Below, in pieces: positions 35,461 through 47,459 of a DNA stretch of 64,000 nucleotides. Origin of the DNA: Takakia lepidozioides (Eukaryota; Streptophyta; Takakiopsida; Takakiales; Takakiaceae). How positions within the stretch are numbered: the first letter of the stretch is position 1; every line of letters starts with the position of its first letter. The notes below the pieces were generated by a model that saw only the letters and a list, made by a program, of their open reading frames with translations, was not told the DNA's origin and ran no database searches. Position numbers and translations under genes: made by a program. Location: contig CM060731.1 in NCBI GenBank assembly GCA_030704615.1, positions 44,020,001 through 44,084,000 on the forward strand. Reading direction: 5' to 3'.

Positions 35461-36200
35461 GACTGACCATAGCCTTGTGGAGGAAAACTAGTATAATTTA
35501 TTCTAGCGACGACTGAAGGTCGGAGACTAGTTTAGCGTAGAGCAGGCCATAGTGCCACGTCATCGTAATGCACTGCCCGTACGCATCATCCTGACGTCGC
35601 AGGTTTTGATTGCCTACGTGGAGGCCTGCTATTGCCTGTAGCATGTGTCCTTCTTTTCATCTCGTATTTAGTGTCCTTCGTGTGTCCTTTATGATGTGAC
35701 AGGGCTGAAAGACCTACTCAGCAGGTCACTTTATGACCTGCTCCATCCGTAGCGACAATGACATTACGTCCCGTAGCGCACTGGAGCGCGACCGCTACGG
35801 GCAGTAGCAGGTCGCTGTGACTGGCTCGACGCTCCCGGCGTCTGGCCACGCACAGCTCCTGCTACCGCCCATAGCGGCCGCGCTCCAAAGCGCTTCCTAG
35901 TACGTAGCACATCATCGTAACGTCGGAGACTAGTTTAGCGTAGAGCAGGAATAGGGTGCCATAGTGCCATGTCATCATAGACACATCATCGTGGTTACGC
36001 CATCATCGCCCTGTCATCGACGTCACGCCACGTCGTCGTTGCCAGCCATGTCATCGTCGTCATTTTTGTGTGTCAGTTATAACGGAGCCTTGCAAAGTTG
36101 GCAGCGATCAATCATCTCTTGTCGGTTTGTCAGGACAATGCATCCGTAGAAGAAGCTGGGAGCGTGGACCCTATGGCAATTGCAGGATATATTATGTACT
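35461..36200 (+). repeat. Dispersed repeat family (TTTAGCGTAGAGCAG), copies 1 and 2
   Basis: GCCTTGTGGAGGAAAACTAG, then TTTATTCTAGCGACGACTGA, AGGTCGGAGACTAGTTTAGC and GTAGAGCAGG begins at 35471. After an interruption with a foldback, the same GTCGGAGACTAG segment restarts at 35922 and runs through CATCGTCGTCATTTTTGTGT and AGGACAATGCATCC to about 36200. A longer direct copy is at 36607-36965 and a partial one at 37994-38115. CGTC/CATC-rich; non-coding. Confidence 0.65.
35773..35896. mobile_element. Foldback element, ~40-bp imperfect inverted arms
   Basis: GTAGCGCACTGGAGCGCGAC, CGCTACGGGCAGTAGCAGG pairs with CCTGCTACCGCCCATAGCGG, CCGCGCTCCAAAGCGCTTC. It interrupts the dispersed repeat, so it is the younger insertion. 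Confidence 0.6.
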
Positions 36201-36272
36201 AGAGAACGGGCCCTGTTTGGCCGATTCTGCCCTGTAAGCGGCCTTTGGGCGAGCCCGTCAGGACGACAGACC
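36197..36272 (-). repeat. Copy of the 17.3-kb foldback arm, inverted
   Basis: GTACTAGAGAACGGGCC, TGTTTGGCCGATTCTGCCCT and GTAAGCGGCCTTTGGGCGAG read here as the reverse complement of 17275-17345. Confidence 0.65.
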
Positions 36273-36370
36273 ATAACCGATTTTTAGAGCAGATTCGCTG
36301 ACATGGCGTGTTTCTACTGGTTTTGAGGAGGGGTGTTGTATGTGGTATTCTACGACCTATTAGATTTCAA

Positions 36371-36546
36371 CTACCTACGCGGCTTGGTAGGTCCTAACTC
36401 CCTGCTATATCCGGTGGTGGTAGGTACATACAAGGGTAAACTGACTGGCTCGCTGCCCTAAAAACCGGTTATGTCCGGTAGGGCTCGAGAGGAGCCCCTG
36501 CTATTGGATATAGCAGGAGCCAGGACCTACCGAGCCGCGTTATAGC
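36371..36546. mobile_element. Foldback element, ~40-bp imperfect inverted arms
   Basis: CGCGGCTTGGTAGGTCCTAA, CTCCCTGCTATATCCGG pairs with GGATATAGCAGGAGCCAGGA, CCTACCGAGCCGCG. A third TGCTATATCCGATAGCAGG copy follows at 36571-36589. Confidence 0.6.
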
Positions 36547-36606
36547 GGCGAGGTGTCATGGCGACATGCTATATCCGATAGCAGGGCTCCTCTCGAATGC
36601 TACCTA

Positions 36607-36965
36607 GTCCATAGCTTTGTGGAGGAAAACGAGGATAATTTATTCTAGTGACGACTGAAGGTTGGAGACTAGTTTAGCGTAGAGCAGGAATAGGGTGCCA
36701 TAGTCCCACGTCATCATAGACACGTCATCGTCGCCATGTCATCATAACCACGCCATCGTCACCACATCATCCACATCACGCCATGTCGTCCATGTCATCG
36801 TCGTCATTTTTGTGTGTCTGTTATAACCTAGCTTTGCAGAGTCGGCATCGATCAATCATCTTGTTGGTTTGTCAGGACAATGCATCCATAGAAGAAGTTG
36901 GTAGCGTGGACCCTGCGGCAATTGCAGGATATGTTATGTATTCAGGGACCTCACTGATACTGTAG
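36607..36965 (+). repeat. Dispersed repeat family, copy 3 (long)
   Basis: Direct repeat of 35471-36200 without the foldback interruption: AGCTTTGTGGAGGAAAACGA to CAATTGCAGGATATGTTATG. The two copies differ by scattered substitutions. Confidence 0.65.
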
Positions 36966-37512
36966 AGGCCGCTCTATTTCGACGGACCCCTGCCGGAATC
37001 ATTAAATACATGCCAGGATCGGCAGGCTTACTGACAATATTTAATTTTTTCGTTCAAGCTTCATCCAATTTTTCAGGAATTCGGCATTCATGGGTACTTC
37101 TCATTAAATTAGGTGTTCCATGTCACGATTCACATACAGTTGACATTCTCTGTCGCAGGTCATAGTTATGGTTAGCCATAACTCTATGGCAAGCCATAGT
37201 CATGGTTAGTGGTAAACATGTTTAATAAGTCTCAAACTTTAATTTATTTTTTTTCCTTTCAAACTTGACGTTTTCACTGCCATATTGCCACCTTTTGTTT
37301 TCAAAGTTCATCTTTTTAAATGAAGATTATTCCCATTTCATCTACTCCCAGGGCAAAATTTTAAAATATTTGTTATCTCTTAAAGTGAATTAATTAATGT
37401 CGGAATAGAGCGACCTCTACGGTAGATGTATAGATGCGTTTGACACTTAGAACAGTTTATATAGCTACCGGGACATTAAATTAAACTCCAAACTATTTGA
37501 AATCTACACCAA
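36966..37512. other. Gene-free AT-rich stretch
   Basis: Contains a short near-repeat GGTTAGCCATAACTC / GCAAGCCATAGTCATGGTTA; nothing else recognised. Confidence 0.35.
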
Positions 37513-37600
37513 TTGCAAACTAATATGAAAAAGATACCATATAAACAAATGGTCAGAGGGGTTAGAAAGGAGCCAGGTCGCTGCTGTATTGAGGTATTTT
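37513..37600 (+). pseudogene. PPR relic (E2 / PG-box segment)
   Basis: MVRGVRKEPGRCCIEV matches MEYRDVKKEPGWSCIEV of the intact gene. The frame then runs into a SINE 3' module, which probably broke it. Confidence 0.6.
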
Positions 37601-37602
37601 CA

Positions 37603-37772
37603 TGCTACTTGAGGGGTGTGGTATACTCTTCTACCCCTTCCATTGGGTGGTGTCCCATTTCTACGCCTCATGGCAGGGTTACTGTGAAAGAGGTTATTTT
37701 CTCCTCTCACTATCAATGGTCCTGATTTGCGAGCTGTCACTCCCAGGTGTTTCCCTTTAAAAAAAAATTGAA
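37603..37772 (+). mobile_element. SINE, 3' part
   Basis: GGTTATTTTCTCCTCTCACT, then GGTCCTGATTTGCGAGCTGT and CACTCCCAG, ending in an A run, as in the copies at 19213 and 53613. Confidence 0.45.
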
Positions 37773-37914
37773 AAAAATGATGAGCAACGGATAAACAACC
37801 GATTTTCGGTCCGGATGAAACAAATGCAACGAAGGGGAAAATAGAGAAGAGGGGTTCACCTCTACCTCACTTCTAGGGCATAGATAGAGGTAGTTGTATC
37901 AAACAATGAAATTT

Positions 37915-38130
37915 GGGTACCCACCTTATTTTGTGAAAATTGAACGTTGTTTCTCAAAATTTGTCGCTAGTAGTGCGGAGCAACGCGAAGCCCTAGTTCT
38001 AGCGATGACCGAAGGTCGAGAGCTAGTTTAGCGTAGAGCAGATATAGGGTGCCTTAGTGCCACATCATCGTCGCCACGTTTCGTAGCCATGTCATCGTAA
38101 CCACATCGTCGCCACGTTTCGTACGTCGTC
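37915..38130 (+). repeat. Dispersed repeats: GAAGCCCTAG terminus and TTTAGCGTAGAGCAG copy
   Basis: TTTTGTGAAAATTGAACGTT to GCGAAGCCCTAGTT recurs at 54088-54150. It is joined to a short copy of the 35.5-kb family (CTAGTTTAGCGTAGAGCAG, CGTCGCCACGTTTCG twice). Confidence 0.55.
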
Positions 38131-38282
38131 AAAAAAATTTGAAACTGCACGGACTGCCGGAAATGCCCGAAAATTACCGTATCTTGCAGCGCGGGGAAGC
38201 GACGATGATGCCCCAGCGTGGTTGAGCGCGGAGGGGTGTCACACACCGATCTCAGAGGGAGATCCTACATGCTGCACAACCT

Positions 38283-38640
38283 TTTTCACAAATAATAGAG
38301 AGAGGAGAAGCTCTGGAATGAATACGTTCAGATTCATCCAAGAGGGCCGGATTTCAAGCTCCAGAGAGGTCCATGCTGCCATTGAAAGCTGGAATCGTGC
38401 CAACTATCATTGTGGACACTACTGTGGTGGACATGTATGCCGAGTGTGAAGAATGCAAAGGCAGTGTTCGACAGTATGGCTTACCGAAATTAGTCTCTTG
38501 GAATCTGATGGTCGCAGGGTTTGCCCAGCATGGATGTGGGATGGAGGCATTGGAGACTGTACGATGTGAAGAAGTTTGTCCTTCCTACAAATGTGGGCTC
38601 TTAGCTCCTGTTAGTACCATGATTTGGTATTCTTCCTGAT
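38283..38640 (+). pseudogene. OSB-like PDF motif joined to PPR motifs, broken
   Basis: One frame reads EKLWNEYVQIHPRGPDFK, a deleted version of the OSB (organellar single-stranded DNA-binding) PDF motif. It runs straight into PPR sequence in other frames: REVHAA, KAGIVPTIIVDTTVVDMYAE and LVSWNLMVAGFAQHGCGMEA. Several frameshifts make it non-functional. The junction falls inside an L motif. Confidence 0.6.
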
Positions 38641-38814
38641 GTTTACAAGGTTCTTGGGAGAGTCAGCTTGGTCTAAGCAGGTCGTGTTTCAATCTCTGCC
38701 TGCTTAGCTGCACCGTGGTGGTTCACACAGACCAATCCGACATTACCTTACTACATACACAAGCAGCACACACACGAGGTCATTTTGGGTTGATGGTCTC
38801 CATGGGTCACAAGG

Positions 38815-39100
38815 TCAAGGACAATGTGGTGAGGGCACCTTCTTCTTCAACCTATTTCAGCCTGTTTTTCCCTCTCATCAGACTCGGCCCTGAGATGCAT
38901 ATTGAATTTTGTAAGTTATCTCGTTGGGTAGATCTGTGGTGGTTTGGAGTGACTTTGACAAGTGATTGCCGATGTGGCAGCAGGAAAGCATCCGAAAACA
39001 GATAACAAAGATGAGGAGAAGCTTTGGAATGAACACTTTTCCGACCCGAGGGACAATGGAGACAAAAAGGTGAATGCCTGTTGGACTACAGAGAGAAGCG
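38815..39100 (+). pseudogene. OSB-like motif copy with satellite leader, copy 1
   Basis: 38815-38925 matches, in reverse complement, the ~105-bp satellite unit of 45.7-47.4 kb (GAGGGCACCTTCTTCTTCAA ... CCCTCTCATCAGACTCGGCC). It is followed by a decayed coding stretch KHPKTDNKDEEKLWNEHFSD then PRDNGDKKVNA, resembling the first half of the OSB PDF motif. Confidence 0.55.
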
Positions 39101-39159
39101 GATGAAATTCAGAATTGGAACTACTATAAAAGTAGGGTTAAAATGTCTGCTGGAAGAAC

Positions 39160-39400
39160 TTCATGCCGTCAGTCCTAAATTTCCATGTTGAATTCTGCAA
39201 GTTAGTTGGTTGACTGAATCTAGTTTGGAGTGACTTTGACATGATACTGCCAATGCGATAACAGGAAAGTATCCAAAAACAGGTAACAAATATGAGGAGA
39301 GGGTGTGGAATGAATATTTTTCTGCCCCCAGTCAATGGTGGGACAACAGAGGCAAAATGTTGAACGCCTACTAGATGACAGAGAGTAGCAGACGCAATTC
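39160..39400 (+). pseudogene. OSB-like motif copy, copy 2
   Basis: Same order as copy 1: CCTAAATTTCCATGTTGAAT leader, then IQKTGNKYEERVWNEYFSAP followed by SQWWDNRGK. The WWDNR-K signature is typical of the OSB PDF motif. A stop follows soon after. Confidence 0.6.
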
Positions 39401-39446
39401 AACATAGGAACTAGTGTGATTGGGTGTTTCCTAGAACAAATCTAGG

Positions 39447-39671
39447 TTGTCATTGTCAACTGCTAACAACAAGGGCAAAGATGAATGTATGATTTGTGCA
39501 GAGGCATGGATAGCTGAAGGAGAAGGGATAGAGTGTGGGTCCAGATATCCAAGAGGGCCAGATTTCGAGCACAAGATTACGTATGATTTCATGTGGATCA
39601 ATAGCTACAAGAAACCTGCATGCGTAGATGGTCAATTAAAGGCAGCAGCTGCAGCGGCACCTCAACCCTGA
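39447..39671 (+). pseudogene. OSB-like PDF motif, second half
   Basis: The frame reads SRYPRGPDFEHKITYDFMWI then NSYKKPACVDGQL, corresponding to PDFKHK...LW...P-WV--QL of plant OSB proteins. It ends in an alanine run and a stop at the point where PPR sequence begins in the overlapping frame. With copy 2 upstream it spans the whole PDF motif, but the two halves are ~150 bp apart with stops between. Confidence 0.6.
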
Positions 39672-39675
39672 CCAC

Positions 39676-42002
39676 AGCTTCTGGAAGAGGATCAAGAGAG
39701 GGAGTCCACAATGCCTCTTTTAGCACTTCTGGGCATGTGAAGATGCTTTGTGAGGCAAGCAGACTGAAAGAGGCTCTACAGACTTTAAACCAAGGAGGAA
39801 TTTCAGCAGATTCAGATACGTATGTCTGTCTCTTGCATAAGTGCATCAAGATGAAAGGCCTTGAAGCTGGAAAGCAGGTGCACACGAGGGGTGAAGCCCA
39901 TCCACATCACGTTCGTTTGTGTTTGCAATACGTGTGCAAGCCCTGGAAAAGGGGAGAGAGGCTCATGATGACATCGTCAAAGCTGGAATTGTACCAGATG
40001 TCATTCTGAACACTGCTCTGGTGGACATGTATGCCAAATGTGGGTGCATTAAGGATGCAAGGCAGTTTTCAACAATATGGCTGAACGAGATGTGGTGTCG
40101 TGGAGCGTTGCTTGCAGGGTATGCACAGCAGGGACGTGGGGTGGAGGCTGTGGAGACCTATGAGCAAATGATGGGGGAAGGGGTGAAGCCCAACCACATC
40201 ATGTTTGTGTGTGTTTGCAATGCGTGTATAAGCCTGGTAGCTCTGGAAAAGGGCAAAGAGGCCCACGGCGACATTGTCAAAGCTAGAATTGTACCCGATG
40301 TCATTCTGAACAATGCCCTCGTGGACATGTATGCCAAATGTTGGAGCATCGAGGATGTGAAGGCAGTGGTCAACAATATGGTTGAATGAAATGTGGTGTC
40401 ATGGAATGCGATGCTTGCAGGGTATGCACAGCAGGGGCGCGGGATGGAGGCTTTGGAGACGTGTGAGCAAATGATGGTGGAAGGGGTGAAGCCCGACCAC
40501 ATCAGGTCTGTGCGTTTGCAAGCCTGGCAGCCCTGGAAAAGGGCAAAGAGGTGCATGGTTGCATCGCAAAAGCTGGAATTGTACCAGATGTGATTCTGAA
40601 CAATACCCTTGTGGACATGTATGCAAAATGTGGGTGCATCGAGGATGTGGAGGGAGTGTTTGACAGTATGGTTGAACGAGATTTGGTGTCGTGGAGTGCG
40701 ATGATTGCAGGGCATGCATAGCAAGTGCGCGTGATTGATGGGGGAAGGGGTGAAGCCCAATCACATCACGTTTGTTTCCATTTGCAATGCCTGTGCAATC
40801 CTGGCAGCCCTGGAAAGGGCAAAAAGGTCCATGGTGACATCGTCAAAGCTGGAATTGTACACTGCCCTGGTGGACATGTGCACCCTGTGACAAAGCAGGT
40901 GCACACTCACATTATCCTAAGTTGCTCAATTTGTATGGTGTTCAACTGTTGCGGGCATCACCTTAGTAGTTTTGGAGTGACTGTTCCCACTGATAGTCAG
41001 GTGCCCGAGGAACTGGAATTTGCATTCCAGTGAAATATTAACACATCTAATGTGCCCCATTTTTCAAAAATGAAGATTTCCAGCGTTCCCATGGGGTTAA
41101 GGCTTCATGAAGGCACTGCTAATGAAGGCCCTTCTTCAACACATTTTGCCCTGTTTTTCCCTCTAATCATAATCGGCCCTAAATTTCCATGTTGAATTCT
41201 GCAAGTTAGCTGGTTGAGTGAATCTAGTTTGCAGTGACTTTGACATGATACTGCCAATGTGACAACAGGAAACTATCCAAAAACAAGTAACAGAGATGAA
41301 GAGAAGCTGTGGAATGAATACTTCTCTGACCCCAGTCAATGGTGGGACAACCAAGGCAAAAGGTGAATGCCTAACAGATTACCAGATGTCATTCTAAACA
41401 CTGCCCTAGTGGAAATGTATGTCAAATGTGCGTGCATTGAGGATCCAAATGGAGTGCTCGAAAGTATGGCTGAACGAGATGTGGTGTCGTGGAGTGCGAT
41501 GATTGCAGGCTATGCACAACAAGGGTGCGGGATGGAGACTTTGGAGACCTATGAGCAAATGATGTATGAAGGGGTGAAGCCCAACCACATAACGTTTGTT
41601 TTGCTTGCAATGCATGTGCAAGCCTAGGAGCTCTGGAAAAGGGGAAAGAGGTCCATGGTGACAACGTCAAAGCTGAAATTGTACCAGATGTCATCCTGAA
41701 CACTACCCTGGTGGACATGTATGCACGAGATGGAGGCTTTGGAGACCTATGGTGAAGCCCAACCACATAACGTTTGTTTTTGTTTGTAATGCGTGTGCAA
41801 GCCTGGGAGCTCTGGAAAAGGGGAAAGAGGTCCATGGTGACACTGTCAAAACTGGAATTGTACCAGATGTCATCCTGAACATTGCCCTGGTGGACATATA
41901 TGCAAAATGTGCGTGCATTGAGGCTGGACTTGAGGGGGATGTCCCTGTGGGGACTGCCCTTGTCAGCATGTATTACAGGTGCGAGAGTTTGATGGATGCC
42001 AC
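39676..42002 (+). pseudogene. PPR (PLS-class) pseudogene, 5' part, cut by CACTA element
   Basis: Begins with a PPR leader like the intact gene (GHVKMLCEASRLKEALQTLN, DSDTYVCLLHKCIKMKGLEA) and continues with P, L and S motifs ([53 protein letters not shown]). At least six frameshifts and stops interrupt it (for example a TGA at 40387). Units repeat at about 302 bp, as in the intact gene. A third OSB-like copy is embedded at 41105-41375. The last PPR codons spell LVSMYYRCESLMDA and stop two bases before the CACTA terminus at 42003. The lost 3' part reappears at 53125. Confidence 0.85.
41105..41375 (+). pseudogene. OSB-like motif copy 3, inside the PPR pseudogene
   Basis: GGCCCTAAATTTCCATGTTG leader, then GNYPKTSNRDEEKLWNEYFS, DPSQWWDNQGKR and a stop; PPR sequence LPDVILNTALVEMYVKC resumes directly after. 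Flanking PPR pieces are an L-motif end before and an S motif after. Confidence 0.65.
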
Positions 42003-42420
42003 CACTAGAGGAAAAACGCGGAATAACCACTTTGGCAACCACTCATTTTGAGTGGGAAAAGACACCCAACCACTCTGGCATGTCTAGTGGTATACCAGTA
42101 GATCTTGACTCAGCAGTGGTTAAAGACATGACGTGTCCAAAGTGGTTAACGACAGTGGTTACGATCACTTGCCTCCGAGTCCAGCTGTTCGCTTACGTGT
42201 CACAATGGTAAGCCAGGTCACGTCTGACGTGTCACAGTGGCAAACTAACCACTTCAGAACATAGTGATTCCAACCACTTCCACCGTATGCGACGTGGACG
42301 CATCAACTCCGTCGATCATACTTAGCAATGGACGGACACGTATCCGTATCCATATGGACACGTGGACGAATCCGGTTGCACAGTTATGTTGACCACGATC
42401 TGAACACGTGGTTCACCATT
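42003..42420. repeat. CACTA left terminus and subterminal repeats
   Basis: About ten copies of CCACTTT/CCACTC or the complement GTGGTTA lie within 300 bp, some as hairpins (CCACTCATTTTGAGTGG). Subterminal arrays of this sort are the TNPA-binding sites in known CACTA elements; the role here is inferred. Confidence 0.7.
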
Positions 42421-43159
42421 CAAAAAACACAATAGAATCCAAGAGAGAAAGTGCAGGAACAGAGTCAACAGAATCCAGCCATGAACAAGGGTGACATACT
42501 ACATCTACACTACGTCTCCGCAAGCATGCTAAAAGCCATGAACTACTTTCCGCCTTTTCCTCACTGCCAGCGATGTTTATGCCCGGTCGAACCATACTTC
42601 TAACCCCTCCTTAGGTTCTTCTCTGGCCAAAGGGTGTTCCTACCAAGGACGTGGTCCAACTCGGTTTGCGGTGGGTCATCTTCCTCATTAGGATGAGGCA
42701 ACACACAATGTGAAACATGGACATACTGGACCTCAACACGGTACACGCCTTAGGAATAACTCGACAGTGATATGTGTCTTTGCCAGGCACACCAGTGACA
42801 ACTCCAGTGCCGACCCTATGTCATGATGATAAAGGATCATACAGGTGGACTTTGTCCTTCATCTTAAACTGCACCCAACACCCACCACAAAATGCATATG
42901 AATCAACCCATGAAGTCATACATGTACTGATGGTATTGAAAGCTAGAGAATGAGGAACGTCAACTACAATTAAAAACTGAAAAAGTACAGTACTTTTGGT
43001 AGCATAAGTGGATCTGTGAGAGTGGCAGGGGGTTGAATTGTGGGGGTTGGCTTTGATGCAGGCGCAATTGGTGTAGTGCATGTGGAAGTATGAAGAGCAG
43101 CTTTCTCAGCCTGCAAACATCACCCCCCAACACCCCTTAGAACTTTAAAGTCTTGTAAA

Positions 43160-46100
43160 TGTCACAGCCATGTACCCAACATGGCTAAATGACCACATTC
43201 TTCAACAAACATAGCCAACAGGGAAGGCTTATGGGTGCTCACCTCTAGTACGGGGATTACAGCAGGACCAGGTGCCTCCTCAAGGCCCACCTGATCCTTA
43301 CTCCCGCTAGATGCTGGTGTTATGTCGCCAATTGCATCAGCCATTTTGAAAGTGTCTTTGGCAGCAGTGGCTCTAGTCACACGTTCAGCTTTTCGTGTTT
43401 GTTTCTTTTCAGCTCCCTTCACGACGGCTGGGGCAGGCTCCTCAGCTTTTCTCCCCTATTTACATGCCAGAAACAACATGGTACAGTACATGAGTACTTA
43501 CCAACATGTTCATAATGCATTCATGGTTGTATTGGTGTCACGCACACCATTAAATAAAACATACATGAGAGTAACAGATGACGGACAGTCTGCCCAAGAA
43601 AATGAAACAAGATAAAGTCTGGGAGGAGGTACCTCTTTCTGTGGGGAAGTTGCCTAGTGAGGAAAAGGTACAATCTTGTCTGCCAACACCCTACTGTCAC
43701 CCTTACCAGCACTGTCAATGGAGCAGACGTCATCACTAGCAGCCAGTGCTGTCCCACCTGCACCTCCCTTCTTGCGTGGCAATTTTTCAGGAGCCCCCTT
43801 GCGCCCCACCCGTACAGTAGTGATTACAGGGTCCTCAACCACTGAATGTGGCTTTTCCCCAACTTGTGGAGCTTCTTCCTGCACCTGAGCAAAACATGCC
43901 ACAGCAGCTCATCTCAAACTCAAGAAACACTTTAGGGACGCCAAAAAATAAATACGTGGGGTGAAGAATAATGTAACCCACCTCTTGCACAAAAGTGTTG
44001 CCTTCCAAGCCTGCGTCATCATCCACTGGTGCAATTAAAGGACATGTTGGGATAGCAATTGGAGGAGGGGCGGGCGTCGATATTCCCAGCATCATTTCCA
44101 TCAATGCATCCAGTTTTTGGGCATTGTCCTTGGGAGCCTTAGCCACTTCAGCTTTTATAGTGGCCAATGCGCTCTCAATCGTGGGGATCTGGGTTTCTGA
44201 CAAGGCAACCACACTACCCTCAAGATGGGACAGTCGAGCCTGCATCGCACTCCCTCCTCCCTACAAACCCAAACAACATGGAGATAATGAGTTTGTATGG
44301 TCTGTCTGCTGATGCAAGAAATCTAGGTAGTGACAAAGTAAGGGCCGCACGACATTTACCTCTACGTCATGACATGACTGGGTGCCATATCCTTTGTCCA
44401 CCTTTGCGGCGTGTGCCAGCTCAGTCAAGCTTGGACTGCTTGCTCGGTCTTTCTTCTACCAATGCCACAACAAACACAAGTAAACCCCTACTCATGAAAT
44501 CATTTCCAAGTTTACAGAGTCAAGACTGTACCACCACTTTGCAACAAACTCACAGGGCGCCTCTACTATCCTACTCCATGCACATAGACCATGTAAATAT
44601 GCATACTCATATACATATACTAATACATGTGGTGCAGGTATTCATATTACCAAGCACCTTGCCTGTCCAGCCATCCCTGCTCTTCCAACCCTCGATGGGT
44701 TGGTAACACTGGATCGTGCTCTCCTCATGTTCTCACTCTCTTTTTGCCCCTTGGGGGACTCCCAATACTTCACCAATGCATCCCAATGGGTGGACTCTAC
44801 ACTCGGAGGGCATGAACCTCCAGCCTCCACCCCAACTTCAATTTCTGGTGGTACACTTTTACAATCCTCCCACATGCTGCATGGAACTTGGATACGCTCA
44901 TAGGTTGAGGATTGTACTCAAAATCCTCGTCCATGGCTTCCTTAACCTTGGCCATGTCACTGGGTTCTTGCTTGTCTGCTAGTAAAATGCTAGGATCAAG
45001 ATCTCTGATGCACAGTCCCCGCAAGGAGCTCTGCCAGTAATCCTTCCCCTCACACCCCTAGTCTACTGCCCCCTTAGAGTTTAGTTGTACCTTGTGCGCC
45101 TTCAGCCCAACGGCCTTTCGGGATTTGGCATTAGTGTCTTGTGCCTTTGAAGCGTGCCTCTTTGCACGTTTTTTGGACCACCATTAAAAGGGGGGCATGC
45201 CCACTGCCCACCAGCAGTGGGACAAGGAGGTGCCCAAGTTTGGGCAGCTCCTTGTACCCTTGCTCCATTCCCTTCGGAATTGGACCCACCTGGTATCCAT
45301 GACCATGAATTGGTTGTGGGTAGTGGGGCCATGGGCTGCTGCCAGGTAGGCGGTCCTTGCTGCAGCCACGTTTGCCTGCCTGTGGACTATACCCATGGCC
45401 CATTCGGGGCTTGTTGCACCCATGTCGTAGGTGGACCAGCAGCAAGAGCCACAGCCTGAGGTCCCCCTTCCTTTGCACGCTTTGATGCAGCCTAACACAA
45501 GCCCCTCCACCCCACAAAGTTGGAACTTAGGGAAAAAATGAAGTGGCATGGCAAAAGTTGAACCTGCATGCTAGCAATGAATGCATACAGACCTTGGCCC
45601 AATGTGCTGTAAAATGTTTGGCATCCGATGCTGTGAATGCATGGAACGTCATGCTCTGGCAACCTTGCAATGACCCACATCCATTTCCATATTACAAAAT
45701 GTACACTGCCCATTCCAAAATACCCTCCCTCATGCATTCAGGGCCGAGTCTGATGAGAGGGCAAAATAGACTGAATTTAAACTTAGTGGGGGTAAGCCTA
45801 TATGTACCCACTATTGTAATTAAAAAACCCATGACAAAACCAAGTTGTATTGCAGCTGACTCCCTCCCTCTCTCTGAAATCTAAACTGTTCGGGGTTTTC
45901 TAAGCAGACAGACCCTCTCGTCAAATCTACCAAAGGAATTCTGCCTGTACCTTTGTTGACCAAACAATGTGGGCGCAAGGTCAATGGGCATGGCAAACAA
46001 CGGCAAACAACATCTTGGGAGTACACTCATTCTTACAGGTACAATTTCATATTGATAGATCTGACAAGAAAGTCTCGCTGCTTAAAAAAACCCCTTTCAC

Positions 46101-47416
46101 TATTCAATAAATTGAAGAAGAAGGTGCCATCACCACCACCCAACCTGCTAACTTCCAGAAATTCAATGCATTCAGGGCCGAGTATCATGACATGGCAAAA
46201 CAGGCAGCAATAGGTAGAAGAAGAAGGTACCCTCACCACCACCCAGCCAGCTACCTTATAGAATTCAACATGCATTCAGGGCCGAGTCTGATGACAGGGC
46301 AAAACAGGCTGCAATACGACAAGGAAGAAGGTACCACCACCCAACCAGTTAACTTACAGAATTTCGTTCGTCTCAAAGATTGTTGGCCGAGCAATTCTTG
46401 TATGGGACGCTAACCGCTTTCACCACTTTGATTCAGGGTCGAGTCTCTGATGACAGGGCAAGACAGACTTCAATAGGTCAACGAAGAAGGTGCCCTCACC
46501 ACCACCCACCCAGCTAACTTGCAGAATTCAACATGCATTTGACAGGGCCGAGTTTGATGATAGGGCAAAACATAACGCGAATACGTCAAAGAAAAAGGTG
46601 CCTCACCACCACCCAACCAGCTAACTTTAGGGTTTAACATGCATTCAAGGCTGAGTCTGATGAGAGGGCAAACCATGCAACAGTAGGTCAAAGACTAAGG
46701 TGCCTTCACCACCACGGAACCAGCTAACTTCAGAATGGCAACATGCATTCAGGGCCCAATCAGATGAGAGGGCAAAATAGGCTGCAATAGGTCAAAGAAG
46801 AAGCTGCCCCCACCACCACCCAACCTGCTAACTTGCAGAATTCAACATGCACTCAAGGTTGAGTCTGATGAGAGGGAGAAATAGTGTCTGGCCGTCAAAG
46901 AAGAAGGTGCCCTCACCACCACCCAACCACCTAACTTCAGAATTCATTTTGCATTCAAGGCCGAGTCTGATGAGAGGGCAAAACAGGCTGCAATAGGTTG
47001 AAGTTGAAGGTGCCCTCACCACCACCCAACCAGCTAACTTACAGAATTTAACATGCATTCAGGGACAAGTTTGATGACAGGGCAAAACAGGTTGCAATAG
47101 GTCAAAGAAGAAGGTGCCCTCACCACCACCCAACCAGCTAACTTTAGGGTTTAACATGCATTCACAGCTGAGTCTGATGAGAGGTCAAAACAGGCTACAA
47201 TAGGTCAAAGAAGAAGGTGCCCTCACCACCACCCAACTAGCTAACTTTAGGGTTTAACATGCATTCACGGCTGAGTCTGATGAGAGGGAAAAACAGGCTG
47301 CAAATAGGTTGAAAAAGAAGGTGCCCTCACCACCACCCAACCAGCGTACTTACAGAATTAAACATGGTCAAAAACTAGGTTTGTAAGACTTGTACGAAAG
47401 ATAATGTGACTTACCT

Positions 47417-47459
<43 letters not shown>

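Noticed and set aside
42413-42595. Short minus-strand frame in the CACTA left region as a gene
   Set aside because: No start context, no similarity, and it lies in the subterminal non-coding region.
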